Of a stretch of DNA of 64,000 nucleotides, positions 25,686-33,736 are shown in pieces (positions within the stretch are counted from its first letter, which is position 1; every line of letters begins with the position of its first letter). The notes below the pieces were generated by a model, which did not search any database, had not been told where the DNA came from, and saw nothing but the letters and a program-made list of their open reading frames with translations. Position numbers and translations under genes: made by a program. Source of the stretch: Erythrobacteraceae bacterium WH01K (GTDB lineage: Bacteria; Pseudomonadota; Alphaproteobacteria; Sphingomonadales; Sphingomonadaceae); contig CP115966.1 in assembly GCA_027941995.1 (NCBI GenBank), positions 496,001 through 560,000 of the forward strand. Reading direction: 5' to 3'.

Positions 25686-26462
25686 CTACTCGACACGCAG
25701 CGAGACATCGCCAATACCTTCAAAGCGTGCGACTACCTCGTCTCCAACCTCGACGGCGTGAACACCCGTGATCGCACCGCTTGAGATCCACCAGCCGGCC
25801 TCGAGCGCGATGTTTCGTCTGGCAAGGTTGTCGAGCAAAAAAGCAACCGCACCGAACGGTCCGTCCAGCATAGTCGCAGTGGTAGCGCGGCCCGCTACTT
25901 CGCCTTCGATCTCGAGCGACACCTGAACGTCGTCGAGGGTGCCCCATGCCTCTCTGGGTATGCGCTTGCCAAGCAACAAGCCTGCATTGTTTCCATGGTC
26001 CGACACGGTGACGCAGGGGCCGTCGGCATTGATGTTCGCATAGGGCGATGACGCAATTTCGATTCCGATCCGAATCTCGTCGACCCACTCCATTGCCTCT
26101 TCCCGGTTAGCGGGCAGCGAGCCGTTCCGGGGGGCCAGTCGAAGCATGAACTCGGCCTCGGCAGCAGCGAAGCCACCTCGGAACACCGTGTAACAGGCGG
26201 CACGGTCACCCTCTTCAAAAATCCCGTCGGTAAAGGCCGGGCCCACCAGCCTGTTCGCGCCAAGCTGGCCGTCCGCAGGCGGATTGATCTTGCCGACTTT
26301 CCAGCCACCAACCTTTCGGTCCCACACGGAGAGGGCGGCATCCTGAATAGCATACGCGCTCGCCAGATCGGTGGGCCGTGGACCCGGATATTGCGTGATG
26401 GCCTTGCCCGTTCGCCTCGCCTCGACGAAGGCGTCAGCGATGTCCTGAACCTCGGCACCCAA
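25686..26462 (-). CDS. 2-keto-4-pentenoate hydratase (MhpD) / FAH-fold family protein
   Basis: This 258-residue protein has the MhpD-family blocks: TDLASAYAIQDAAL, GGWKVGKINPP, GPAFTDGIFEEG, then AAEAEFMLRLAPR, EIRIGIEIASSPYANINADG, SDHGNNAGLLLGK and a C-terminal ISSGAITGVHAV. The family adds water to 2-oxo-pentenoate-type compounds or acts on related keto acids, using a bound metal. The start is TTG at 26462, chosen for GAGGGG seven bases upstream; no ATG is available. It is divergent from the LacI gene with one shared operator between them, so it belongs to the uronate regulon. Its substrate is probably a uronate-derived keto acid, which is inference. Confidence 0.8.
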   Translation of the reverse strand: MGAEVQDIADAFVEARRTGKAITQYPGPRPTDLASAYAIQDAALSVWDRKVGGWKVGKINPPADGQLGANRLVGPAFTDGIFEEGDRAACYTVFRGGFAAAEAEFMLRLAPRNGSLPANREEAMEWVDEIRIGIEIASSPYANINADGPCVTVSDHGNNAGLLLGKRIPREAWGTLDDVQVSLEIEGEVAGRATTATMLDGPFGAVAFLLDNLARRNIALEAGWWISSGAITGVHAVEVGDEVVARFEGIGDVSLRVE

Positions 26463-26512
26463 AACCCAACCCCTCGCAAAAACCTACCAATCGGCCCGTC
26501 TTTGACGAAAAA

Positions 26513-26526
26513 GGTAACCGGTGTCA
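26513..26526. promoter_or_regulatory. Operator 1 (GGTAACCGGTGTCA)
   Basis: This 14-base near-palindrome with central ACCGGT lies between the divergent hydratase and lacI genes. It is one of five copies in the pectin locus and reads as the reverse complement of the copies at 33621 and 43526. A LacI-type operator and autoregulation are inferred. Confidence 0.65.
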
Positions 26527-26632
26527 AAGCGATTCTTGCGGACAGATTCGCTCGTTGGCTCTGCGGTGTTTTGCAATCTGGCCAATGCCGACTAGAACGC
26601 GGGCAGCTTAAGCGGAGAGTGACGAACAGCGC

Positions 26633-27655
26633 ATGGCAAGACAGGGTAAGGCACCGACGATCAACGATGTCGCGCGCACTGCCGGTGTCTCGAAGAAGAC
26701 CGTCAGCAGGGTCATAAATCGTTCGCCGTTGATCAAGCAGGATACGCGCGAGAAGATCGAAGCCGTCATTGCCCAACTCGGCTATGTTCCTAACCCTCAG
26801 GCGCGCGCATTGGCCCTGCGTCGCAACTTCCTGATCGGTCTGCTGCACGATAACCCTAATGCGCAGACCGTGCTCAATTTCCAGGAAGGTGTCCTGGATG
26901 CGATCCGCGATACGGAGTTCGCCCTCGTCGTCCGGCCGGTTGATCGCCACTCGCCCGAAATGCTCGACGACATCCGCAATTTCCTCGAGCAACAGCGTCT
27001 ATATGGGGTTTTGCTGCTTCCCCCGATCTCCGAAAACGACGACTTGGCGGCCCTCTGCGAAGAGATGGGCTGCGCCTATGTCCGCATGGGTTCCGCCGCG
27101 CTGGACGATGCGAGCCACATGGTCGCCTCGAACGACCGGGAGATGGTGGAAAGCGCGGTCGACTACCTTGTGGCGCAGGGACACCGGCAAATCGCAATCA
27201 TACAGGGTCCGAAAGGCTTTCGTTCGGCATTCGAGCGCCGCGAGGGATTCCTCAATGCCATGCGTCGGCACGGGCTGGACGTTCCGGGTGGTTACATAGC
27301 CGAGGGAACCTATCGTTTCGATTCGGGCATCGCTGCCGCCGAGCACCTGCTCTCGCAAGGACCGCGCCCGACCGCCATCTTCTCCAGCAATGATGAAATG
27401 GCCGCCGGCGCAATGCATGCGGCGCGGGTGCGCGAAATATCCGTTCCCGACGACCTGTCGATCATTGGCTTCGACGACTCTCCGATCGCTGCCCATATCT
27501 GGCCCCCGATGACGACCGTCAGTTGGCCCATACGGGAGATGGCGAAGGCGGCGGCACTGAAAATCATCGACCCGTCGAACGACGAAGCTAGCCGCGCCAT
27601 CTTTCCCGCCAGACTGGTCCATCGTTCTTCCGTCACGTCAATCGTAAAAGAATAA
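26633..27655 (+). CDS. LacI-family regulator of the pectin/uronate locus
   Basis: The 340-residue protein has a typical N-terminal HTH (TINDVARTAGVSKKTVSRVI, residues 9-28) and hinge helix (NPQARALALRR). The periplasmic-binding-like core includes YGVLLLPP, GHRQIAIIQGP, and the late PTAIFSSNDEMAAGAM and GFDDSPIA motifs. Length is normal for the family. A ribosome binding site CGGAGAG lies upstream of ATG 26633. The gene heads the plus-strand catabolic unit and has operator copies on both sides (26513 and 27705). It most likely represses the locus until a uronate breakdown product such as KDG or KDPG binds. The ligand is not shown by the sequence. Confidence 0.9.
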   Translation: MARQGKAPTINDVARTAGVSKKTVSRVINRSPLIKQDTREKIEAVIAQLGYVPNPQARALALRRNFLIGLLHDNPNAQTVLNFQEGVLDAIRDTEFALVVRPVDRHSPEMLDDIRNFLEQQRLYGVLLLPPISENDDLAALCEEMGCAYVRMGSAALDDASHMVASNDREMVESAVDYLVAQGHRQIAIIQGPKGFRSAFERREGFLNAMRRHGLDVPGGYIAEGTYRFDSGIAAAEHLLSQGPRPTAIFSSNDEMAAGAMHAARVREISVPDDLSIIGFDDSPIAAHIWPPMTTVSWPIREMAKAAALKIIDPSNDEASRAIFPARLVHRSSVTSIVKE

Positions 27656-27704
27656 TTGCAATGAGTGGTTGAATTCGACTCGCATCTGCCGCTATACCCA
27701 AGAA

Positions 27705-27718
27705 TGACACCGGTTTCC
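27705..27718. promoter_or_regulatory. Operator 2 (TGACACCGGTTTCC)
   Basis: A copy of the locus palindrome lies 67 bases before the RpiB-type isomerase gene, in the expected promoter region of the dhuI-kduD-kdgK unit. Confidence 0.65.
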
Positions 27719-27784
27719 TAAATCCGTCCGTGTGAAGAATCGAGAGACAGCAGCGGCCCGGTCGGAGGTTCAAGAGAGGTTTTT

Positions 27785-28423
27785 ATGAAGGTTGCCCTAA
27801 TCGTCGAGAACAGCCAGGCCGCCAAGGCGGAGATTATCCATGATGCGCTGAGCTCGGTTGCCGGATCGTTCGGCCATGAAGTGCATCACTATGGAATGTA
27901 TTCGGCCGAGGACGATGCTTCGCTCACCTATGTCATGAACGGACTGCTTGCGGGTATCCTGCTTAATTCCAGAGCGGCCGATTTCGTGGTAACGGGCTGC
28001 GGCACCGGCATGGGGTCGATGCTTGCATGCAACGCGATGCCGGGCGTCTTTTGCGGCCTCGTAATCGATCCCACGGATGCCTTCCTGTTCAGCCAGATCA
28101 ACGATGGTAACTGCATGTCGATGCCCTATGCCAAAGGCTTCGGCTGGGCGGCGGAGCTCAACCTGCAGGATTGCTATCGGAAGATTTTCGAGAATGAAGG
28201 CGGCGCGGGCTACCCGAAGGAGCGCGCCGAAGTCATGGCGAAAAACCGCGGCATCCTGAAGGATCTCAAGGCTGCCTCCTGCAACGATATGCTGACCGTG
28301 CTCAAGAATGTCGACCAAGACCTGCTCAAGGCTGCGGTCGCCGGCGAAAAGTTCTCAGAACTGTTTTATGCAAATTCGCAGAACGACGAGATAAGCGAGT
28401 ATCTTCGCGGGGTTACGGGCTGA
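27785..28423 (+). CDS. RpiB/LacAB-type sugar isomerase, DhuI-like 4-deoxy-5-ketouronate isomerase
   Basis: The 212-residue protein is an RpiB/LacA/LacB family isomerase: MKVALIVENSQAAKAEII at the start, the active-site loop VVTGCGTGMGSMLACNAMPG, and later NDGNCMSMPYAKG. It is longer than ordinary RpiB (about 150 residues) and matches the length of DhuI, which in streptococci and other bacteria does the job of KduI: isomerising 4-deoxy-L-threo-5-hexosulose uronate. It lies directly before kduD and kdgK, exactly where that activity is needed, and no cupin-type KduI is present in the window. AAGAGAGG precedes ATG 27785. The DhuI role is inferred from family and position. Confidence 0.82.
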   Translation: MKVALIVENSQAAKAEIIHDALSSVAGSFGHEVHHYGMYSAEDDASLTYVMNGLLAGILLNSRAADFVVTGCGTGMGSMLACNAMPGVFCGLVIDPTDAFLFSQINDGNCMSMPYAKGFGWAAELNLQDCYRKIFENEGGAGYPKERAEVMAKNRGILKDLKAASCNDMLTVLKNVDQDLLKAAVAGEKFSELFYANSQNDEISEYLRGVTG

Positions 28424-28466
28424 GCGACAAGGTGGGTACTTGGCGGATCAAGTGCGAGAGAGGCAG

Positions 28467-29240
28467 ATGACTTCCAGTCCATTCGACCTGACCGGTCGCA
28501 CGGCAATCGTGACCGGTGCCAATACCGGGATCGGCCAAGGCATTGCGGTTGCGCTTGCGAAGGCCGGAGCGGGAATCGCGCTGGTCGGCCGCAGTGCAGC
28601 TACCGAAACCGAGAAGATGGTCGAAGGCGCCGGGCGCAAGGCCATCCAGATCGAGGCCGATCTTTCGTCGATTGCGCCGGTGGCCGAGGTGGTCGCTGAA
28701 ACCATCGCCGAGCTCGGCCGCGTCGATATCCTCGTGAACAATGCGGGGATCATCCGGCGCGAGGATGCGCTCGAATTCTCGGAGCAGGACTGGGATGCGG
28801 TGCTGGACACCAATCTCAAGTCGCTGTTCTTTCTGACCCAGGCCGTCGCGCGCCACATGGTCGGCTGGTCGAGCCAGCATGGAGACCGGGGCAAGATCGT
28901 CAACATCGCCTCCATGCTGACCTTCCAAGGCGGTGTCCGGGTTCCGAGCTACACTGCTTCCAAGAGCGGGGTGGGAGGGCTGACGAAATTGCTGGCGAAC
29001 GAATGGGCGCCCAAGGGCATCAACGTCAATGCGATTGCTCCCGGCTATATCGCAACCAACAACACCGCCGCATTGCAGGCCGATGAGCTGCGAAACCGCC
29101 AAATCATGGAACGGATTCCCGAAGGCCGCTGGGGCGAGCCTGCCGACATCGGAGGCGCCGCGGTTTTTCTTTCGAGCAAGGCTGCAGATTATATCCAGGG
29201 ACACATCCTTGCGGTGGACGGCGGGTGGCTGGCGCGATGA
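28467..29240 (+). CDS. kduD: KduD-type 2-deoxy-D-gluconate / 2-keto-3-deoxygluconate dehydrogenase
   Basis: A 257-residue short-chain dehydrogenase starting at ATG 28467. It shows the cofactor motif TGANTGIGQG (about 16-25), NNAGI, a serine in IASMLTFQGG and the catalytic YTASK. The stretch FDLTGRTAIVTG at the start and RREDALEFSEQDWDAV are characteristic of KduD. The enzyme reduces 2,5-diketo-3-deoxygluconate (made by the preceding isomerase) to KDG. It overlaps kdgK by four bases (ATGA at 29237-29240). The first 9 codons of the longer ORF are discarded since the family starts at MTSSPF. Confidence 0.9.
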   Translation: MTSSPFDLTGRTAIVTGANTGIGQGIAVALAKAGAGIALVGRSAATETEKMVEGAGRKAIQIEADLSSIAPVAEVVAETIAELGRVDILVNNAGIIRREDALEFSEQDWDAVLDTNLKSLFFLTQAVARHMVGWSSQHGDRGKIVNIASMLTFQGGVRVPSYTASKSGVGGLTKLLANEWAPKGINVNAIAPGYIATNNTAALQADELRNRQIMERIPEGRWGEPADIGGAAVFLSSKAADYIQGHILAVDGGWLAR

Positions 29241-30262
29241 GCGCGACGGCCGGACACAAGTCGGTCGTCTGTTTCGGCGAGATGCTGCTGCGTCTCTCAC
29301 CGCACTCGGGAACGCCCCTGACGAGGGCCGATGCGCTTGCCCTTCACGCGGGTGGAGCGGAAGCCAATGTCGCGATCGCGCTTGCAGGTCTTGGCCAGTC
29401 GGCGCGCATGGTGACGGCCCTTCCCGATAACGCGCTGGGCCGGCGCGCGCGCGCGGCGCTGGGTGAAGCGGGGGTCGACACCGCCCATTGCATGAATGGG
29501 GAGGGGCGGCTCGGTCTTTATTTCTTCGAGCCTCCGACTGGTCCCATCGGTGGCCGTGTGAGTTACGACCGCGCCGCAAGCGCTTTCGTCAATGCTTCAC
29601 CGGACGACTTCGACTGGTCCGCAATCCTTGACGGAGCGGGCCTGCTTCACCTTTCGGGAATTACCCCGGCGCTCGGCCCCTCGGGAGTCGCGCTCGCTCG
29701 CGCGGCCATCGCAGCGGCGCGCGAACATGACGTGCCAATATGCTTCGACGGCAATTATCGTTCGAACCTGTGGGAAGCCTGGGACGTCGACCCGCGCGAA
29801 ATCCTGACCGAACTGGTGTCGGAAGCCACCATCCTGATCGGCAACCACCGCGATATCTCGCTTCTGCTTGGGCACGAATTTTCGGGCGAGGGGCCGGATC
29901 GCCGAAGGGAAGCGGCCGCCGCTGCGTTTTCCGCTTTCGGCAAACTTCAGACCATCGCTTCGACGGCGCGGCATGTCGACAGCGCGACCGCTCAACGCCT
30001 GGCGTCTCGCATCGACCTGCGCGAGAGCCACTGGCAGACCGAAGAGGTTCGCATCGATCCCGTGATCGATCGGATCGGTACCGGCGATGCCTTTGCCGCA
30101 GGCGCACTAATGCGTTGGCTGGAAGGGGGTTCGGCGCAGGACATGGCCAAGACGGGCCTGTCTCTGGCGGTAATGAAACATGGCATCGTGGGCGATAATC
30201 TTTCGGTATCGAGGGCGGAACTCGACGCTTTCGATCCTGCCGGGGCCGATGTCAGGCGCTGA
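29237..30262 (+). CDS. kdgK: 2-keto-3-deoxygluconate kinase (PfkB family)
   Basis: The 341-residue protein starts at the ATGA overlap with kduD. It shows PfkB-family features: VVCFGEMLLRLSP at the start, HAGGAEANVAIALAGLG, CFDGNYRSNLW in the middle (typical of KDG kinases) and the C-terminal active-site loop DRIGTGDAFAAGAL. KdgK phosphorylates KDG, the common product of the galacturonate and unsaturated-uronate branches, to KDPG. A KDPG aldolase must follow, but none is encoded in the window. The carboxylesterase gene overlaps its end by 14 bases. Confidence 0.9.
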   Translation: MSATAGHKSVVCFGEMLLRLSPHSGTPLTRADALALHAGGAEANVAIALAGLGQSARMVTALPDNALGRRARAALGEAGVDTAHCMNGEGRLGLYFFEPPTGPIGGRVSYDRAASAFVNASPDDFDWSAILDGAGLLHLSGITPALGPSGVALARAAIAAAREHDVPICFDGNYRSNLWEAWDVDPREILTELVSEATILIGNHRDISLLLGHEFSGEGPDRRREAAAAAFSAFGKLQTIASTARHVDSATAQRLASRIDLRESHWQTEEVRIDPVIDRIGTGDAFAAGALMRWLEGGSAQDMAKTGLSLAVMKHGIVGDNLSVSRAELDAFDPAGADVRR

Positions 30263-31766
30263 GGGGGTCGATCGTCGCACGCTGATCGGTGCGGCGCTGG
30301 CTGGTGGTATCTTGGCCGCGGTTCCCGGGCTTGCGCAGGATGCGGCGATGCCTCTCAGTGCCGAACCGGTGGATGCTCCCGATGGCCGTTACGATGCGCG
30401 CAGCGCCGGCCGTGCATGGTCCTACCCGCTGATCCGCTATGCCCGGGCAGAGCGATTCCGAGCCCCCGTGCCGGTTCGGTCGGCAGAACAGCTGTCGGGT
30501 AAATGGAGCGATATTCCGGCGTGCCCGCAGCAGTCGGAAACCTACTCGCACGAGGCCGAGGACTGCCTCTTCCTCAACGTCTGGGCCCCCGGGACCACGA
30601 GCGAAGCACGGCCCGTGATGGTCTATTTTCATGGCGGCGCCTATTCGAATGGCTCGGTAGGCGACCCGGTCAATGACGGCGCGCGGCTGGCGGAGCGCGG
30701 GGATGTAGTGGTCGTGACAGTGAATCATCGCCTCAACGCGCTCGGCTATCTTTATCTGCCTGACCGCTTCCCCGACAGTGGCAATAACGGTCAGCTCGAC
30801 CTGATCTGTGCCCTTCAATGGATTCAGCGCAACATCGCGGCGTTCGGTGGGGATCCCGATAATGTCACGGTGTTCGGACAGTCTGGTGGAGGCGCCAAGA
30901 TCGCGACCCTGATGGCGATGCCAGCTGCCGCGGGTTTGTTTGCCAAGGCCATCACGATGAGTGGGCAACAGGTCACAGCGAGCGGTCCGCTCAACGCGGC
31001 AAAACGCACGGCCGCATTTCTCGAGGCGTTGGGGGAGGGCATCGATCCCGCAATGGTGCCGGTAGACTATCTGATTGCCGCACTGTCCGCGACCGATCCT
31101 GTCCTTGGCGGCGGGCTCTATATGGGCCCTGTGCTCGATATGCGAAATCTACACCGCCATCCTTTCTGGCCGGACGCTCCGCCGCAATCGCATCACATCC
31201 CGATGATGCTCGGCAACACGGTTATGGAAACGCGCGCCTTCTATTCTCCGGAGCGGCCGCCCGTTGCGGGGCTGACGATGGAAAATCTGGCGGAGCGGAT
31301 TGCACCGCAGATGCGGGTCGACATCGAACCGAACTGGGTCGTAGGCCAATTCCGCGCACGCTATCCCGAGGCAGCGGCGCTCGAGCTGTTTCACCGCATT
31401 GTCACTGCCGCACGGAGCTGGCGCGGCCAGGTGGAAGAGGCCGAGGCACGGGCAGGCGCCGGATCGCCTTCAGCCGACCGTACGTGGGTGTACCAACTCG
31501 ATTTCGAACAGGCGAAACACACCGACGATATCGCATTGTCTTTCGGCACTGTGTCCGCGCCGACCCCGGCTCAGCAGGTCATGAGCGACGCTTTGATGGA
31601 TGCTTTCGTGCGTTTCGCCCGGTCTGGCGATCCAGGCTGGCCAACATACGATGTTGCTCGTCGTCAGACCATGGTGTTCGACACTGTCAGCCGAGTGGAG
31701 AACGACCCCAGGTCATGGGAACGCGAACTGTTCGCCCGCGTGCCCTATATTCAACCCGGCAGCTGA
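30249..31766 (+). CDS. Tat-exported carboxylesterase (type B, COesterase family)
   Basis: From ATG 30249 the protein is 505 residues and begins with a twin-arginine-type leader (DRRTLIGAALAGGILAAVPG) cut near AQDA. The alpha/beta-hydrolase core has EDCLFLNVW, the oxyanion loop VYFHGGAY, and the nucleophile motif VFGQSGGGAKIATLM with the serine. A glutamate segment and HTDDIALSFG near the C-terminus complete the family pattern. In this locus it most likely removes acyl or methyl groups from pectin side chains outside the cytoplasm, which is inferred from neighbours. It overlaps kdgK by 14 bases and faces the cupin gene, 7 bases away. Confidence 0.82.
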   Translation: MSGAEGVDRRTLIGAALAGGILAAVPGLAQDAAMPLSAEPVDAPDGRYDARSAGRAWSYPLIRYARAERFRAPVPVRSAEQLSGKWSDIPACPQQSETYSHEAEDCLFLNVWAPGTTSEARPVMVYFHGGAYSNGSVGDPVNDGARLAERGDVVVVTVNHRLNALGYLYLPDRFPDSGNNGQLDLICALQWIQRNIAAFGGDPDNVTVFGQSGGGAKIATLMAMPAAAGLFAKAITMSGQQVTASGPLNAAKRTAAFLEALGEGIDPAMVPVDYLIAALSATDPVLGGGLYMGPVLDMRNLHRHPFWPDAPPQSHHIPMMLGNTVMETRAFYSPERPPVAGLTMENLAERIAPQMRVDIEPNWVVGQFRARYPEAAALELFHRIVTAARSWRGQVEEAEARAGAGSPSADRTWVYQLDFEQAKHTDDIALSFGTVSAPTPAQQVMSDALMDAFVRFARSGDPGWPTYDVARRQTMVFDTVSRVENDPRSWERELFARVPYIQPGS

Positions 31767-31773
31767 AAGCGGT

Positions 31774-32214
31774 TCAGCGCGAGACAGGGTAGGCGATGAT
31801 GATCGAGAGGGGTTCATCGCCGGTCTGCCGGATACCGACGACTGCGTTTTCATAGAGATAGGCTGCCATGCCGGAGGTCAATTCGGCTTCGATGCCGTGC
31901 GAGATGACAACACCTGTGCCCGACGTCACGTAGTAAACCTCGTCATGCGAAATCGGGTGTGCCCCGACCGCTGCGCCGATGTCGAGCACGCGGCGGCGGA
32001 ACTCCATGGTGCGTGGCTGGGGCGCGGCATCGCTTATTCGGTAGGCGGTAGACATGCCGATGGCGCCGTGAGGGGGCGCTTCCCGTTTCATGACGTCGCC
32101 TTCGGTGACAACCACCATGGGAGGGGCTTCGCCGCGGATCGTTTCGGGCTGCGAAACGCTGGAAGCGCATCCGACCAGCACAAGCGCGATCGGGAGGGTG
32201 GCAGTTCTGCGCAT
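31774..32214 (-). CDS. Cupin-domain lipoprotein
   Basis: The start at 32214 gives a lipoprotein signal, MRRTATLPIALVLVGCASS, with the lipobox cysteine at residue 16. The C-terminal 90 residues form a small cupin: RRRVLDIGAAVGAHPISHDE, VYYVTSGTGVVI and GIRQTGDEPLSIIIAYPV. Usual first-motif histidines are partly kept (HPISHDE). It overlaps the pectate-lyase gene in a TGATG arrangement. KdgF, which ring-opens unsaturated galacturonate, is also a small cupin, but it is cytoplasmic; a comparable periplasmic role is possible but unproven. Alternatively it binds a sugar or metal. Confidence 0.78.
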   Translation of the reverse strand: MRRTATLPIALVLVGCASSVSQPETIRGEAPPMVVVTEGDVMKREAPPHGAIGMSTAYRISDAAPQPRTMEFRRRVLDIGAAVGAHPISHDEVYYVTSGTGVVISHGIEAELTSGMAAYLYENAVVGIRQTGDEPLSIIIAYPVSR

Positions 32215-33554
32215 CACTTCCCACCGGCTCGCATCATCCGGTCGCGCGGAGACAAATGCTCCTGCGCACCAGCCTTTTGTCCGGGATAAATGCGTGATTT
32301 CGGGGTCATGGTCGCAAGGTTCCAAGCACTTTCTTCGAAGCTGGCGGCACTGCTTTCAATTTGGGGATAACCGCCGACTTCGCTTTCATCGTCGATGATG
32401 TCCCCGCGACCTTCGGCAATGAAAAACAGGACCCTGATTTCCTCCGCACCGCGATCCCAGGGACGCGCACCTGCCGTCGCCAGAACCGTGGTCTCGACCT
32501 CTCCGCTGGGAAGGATGTCATAGCCGTCGAGCGAGGCCAGTGGGGTTTCCGACTCGATCAGTTCCGCTCCGGTTTCACCGTATCGGCCGAACATCGGCAG
32601 TGCCTTCCCATGACGGTCCACCGCGCGATTGTCCCGGCCGTACCATGCAAGGTCACCGACACCGCCCAGCATCAGGAACGGAAGTCCAGGGTCGGTATCG
32701 TTACCGCCGCGCATCACGTTGCCCACCGCGGTGATCTCCCCGGTCACCGGCTCATGCCCGGCCCATTCGAGATCCATGAGATTGTAGTGAACCGCACGAT
32801 ACTGCGGATTGTAGATCAAATTGTTGACCATGAGCACTTGCCCGCCACCTTTGACGAGCGGGCTGCGCTCCACATTGTGCGCCCAGATATTGCGATCGAA
32901 AACGATACCGGTTGCGTTGTCGTGAATGAGCGACCCTTTGGAATGCTCACCCTTCGGATGGCTGGAGTCGGCAAGGCCTTCTGCCGCGAGATTGAGCCGG
33001 AAGATGATGTCGTGGCTCGTTCCAGCGCGCCATTCTTCGACTGTCGAACCGGTGAAGCGCGGTCCCGATGCGGACATATTTTCGTCGATCGCCCACATGA
33101 AGGTGCAATTTTCGATGACCACGCGGGCGGCGGAGGCGGTCGAAAATGCGTCCGCTTCCCAGCCGCTGCGTTTCGGCTGGCCGTCCGCACCGGTGATGAC
33201 CCGCAGATGCTGCAGCTTCACATCGTGCGTTTTCACGTCGATGCCGCCGCGAAGAAGCGTGATGCCAGGCGACGGGGCGGTCTGGCCTGCGATGGTGACA
33301 TGGGGTTCGGTAATCGTGAGGCTGGAGCGTTCCAGATCGATTGCGCCGCCCACTTCGAAGACGATGATGCGTTTCCCCGATTCAGAAAGGGCGGCGGCTA
33401 GGCTGCCGGGGCCATCCTTGGCGAGCGTAGTCACCCTTACGATACGGCCCCCCTTGCCACCCTCGGTCGGGTCGGCGGGGTGCGCAAAAACCTGTTGTGG
33501 AGCAGAAACAATCATCAGTGCCAATGCGGCCCAAACTGCAAGAAAACCACGCAT
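32214..33554 (-). CDS. Secreted pectate lyase, PL1 family
   Basis: This 446-residue protein has a signal peptide (MRGFLAVWAALALMIVSAPQ, cut after VFA). The parallel beta-helix follows: GGRIVRVTTLAKDGPGSLAA, then VFEVGGAIDLER, ITEPHVTIAGQTAPSPGI, LQHLRVITG and ENCTFMWAIDEN. The later HPKGEHSKGSLIHDN and GQVLMVNNLIYNPQYRAVHY fit PL1 proteins of the subfamily frequent in Bacteroidetes and Sphingomonadales. It cleaves polygalacturonate by beta-elimination, giving unsaturated ends handled by DhuI and KduD. It is divergent from the TonB-receptor gene, with two operators between them, so both are co-regulated. Confidence 0.88.
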   Translation of the reverse strand: MRGFLAVWAALALMIVSAPQQVFAHPADPTEGGKGGRIVRVTTLAKDGPGSLAAALSESGKRIIVFEVGGAIDLERSSLTITEPHVTIAGQTAPSPGITLLRGGIDVKTHDVKLQHLRVITGADGQPKRSGWEADAFSTASAARVVIENCTFMWAIDENMSASGPRFTGSTVEEWRAGTSHDIIFRLNLAAEGLADSSHPKGEHSKGSLIHDNATGIVFDRNIWAHNVERSPLVKGGGQVLMVNNLIYNPQYRAVHYNLMDLEWAGHEPVTGEITAVGNVMRGGNDTDPGLPFLMLGGVGDLAWYGRDNRAVDRHGKALPMFGRYGETGAELIESETPLASLDGYDILPSGEVETTVLATAGARPWDRGAEEIRVLFFIAEGRGDIIDDESEVGGYPQIESSAASFEESAWNLATMTPKSRIYPGQKAGAQEHLSPRDRMMRAGGK

Positions 33555-33620
33555 TTCCTTTACTCTCCCGTTTTATTTTCTTGTTTCTTGACAGAACGGG
33601 GATAGCGTGGCAACCAATAA

Positions 33621-33634
33621 TGACACCGGTTACC
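33621..33634. promoter_or_regulatory. Operator 3 (TGACACCGGTTACC)
   Basis: A copy of the locus palindrome lies 67 bases upstream of the pectate-lyase start, in the divergent promoter region shared with the TonB-dependent receptor. It is identical to the copy at 43526. Confidence 0.7.
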
Positions 33635-33689
33635 AAAAACCGGGGGAGGACAATTTGGTGTCACGGCGCAGTAGACTCGTAATCGCGAG

Positions 33690-33703
33690 GGAAACCGGTG
33701 TCA
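33690..33703. promoter_or_regulatory. Operator 4 (GGAAACCGGTGTCA)
   Basis: A copy of the locus palindrome, in reverse orientation and identical to the reverse complement of the copy at 27705, lies 34 bases before the TonB-dependent receptor start. Its overlap with a possible GTG start at 33698 argues against that start. Confidence 0.7.
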
Positions 33704-33736
33704 CTCCTCCAGAATTGTCGTAGGGGAGTAGGTTTC

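Noticed and set aside
31774..32214. Assignment of the cupin lipoprotein as KdgF
   Set aside because: It has a lipobox and is exported, whereas KdgF is cytoplasmic, and only part of the usual cupin metal motif is visible.
33698..33736. GTG at 33698 as start of the TonB-dependent receptor
   Set aside because: It lies inside operator 4 and has no ribosome binding site; GTG 33737 follows AGGGGAG and gives a normal signal peptide.
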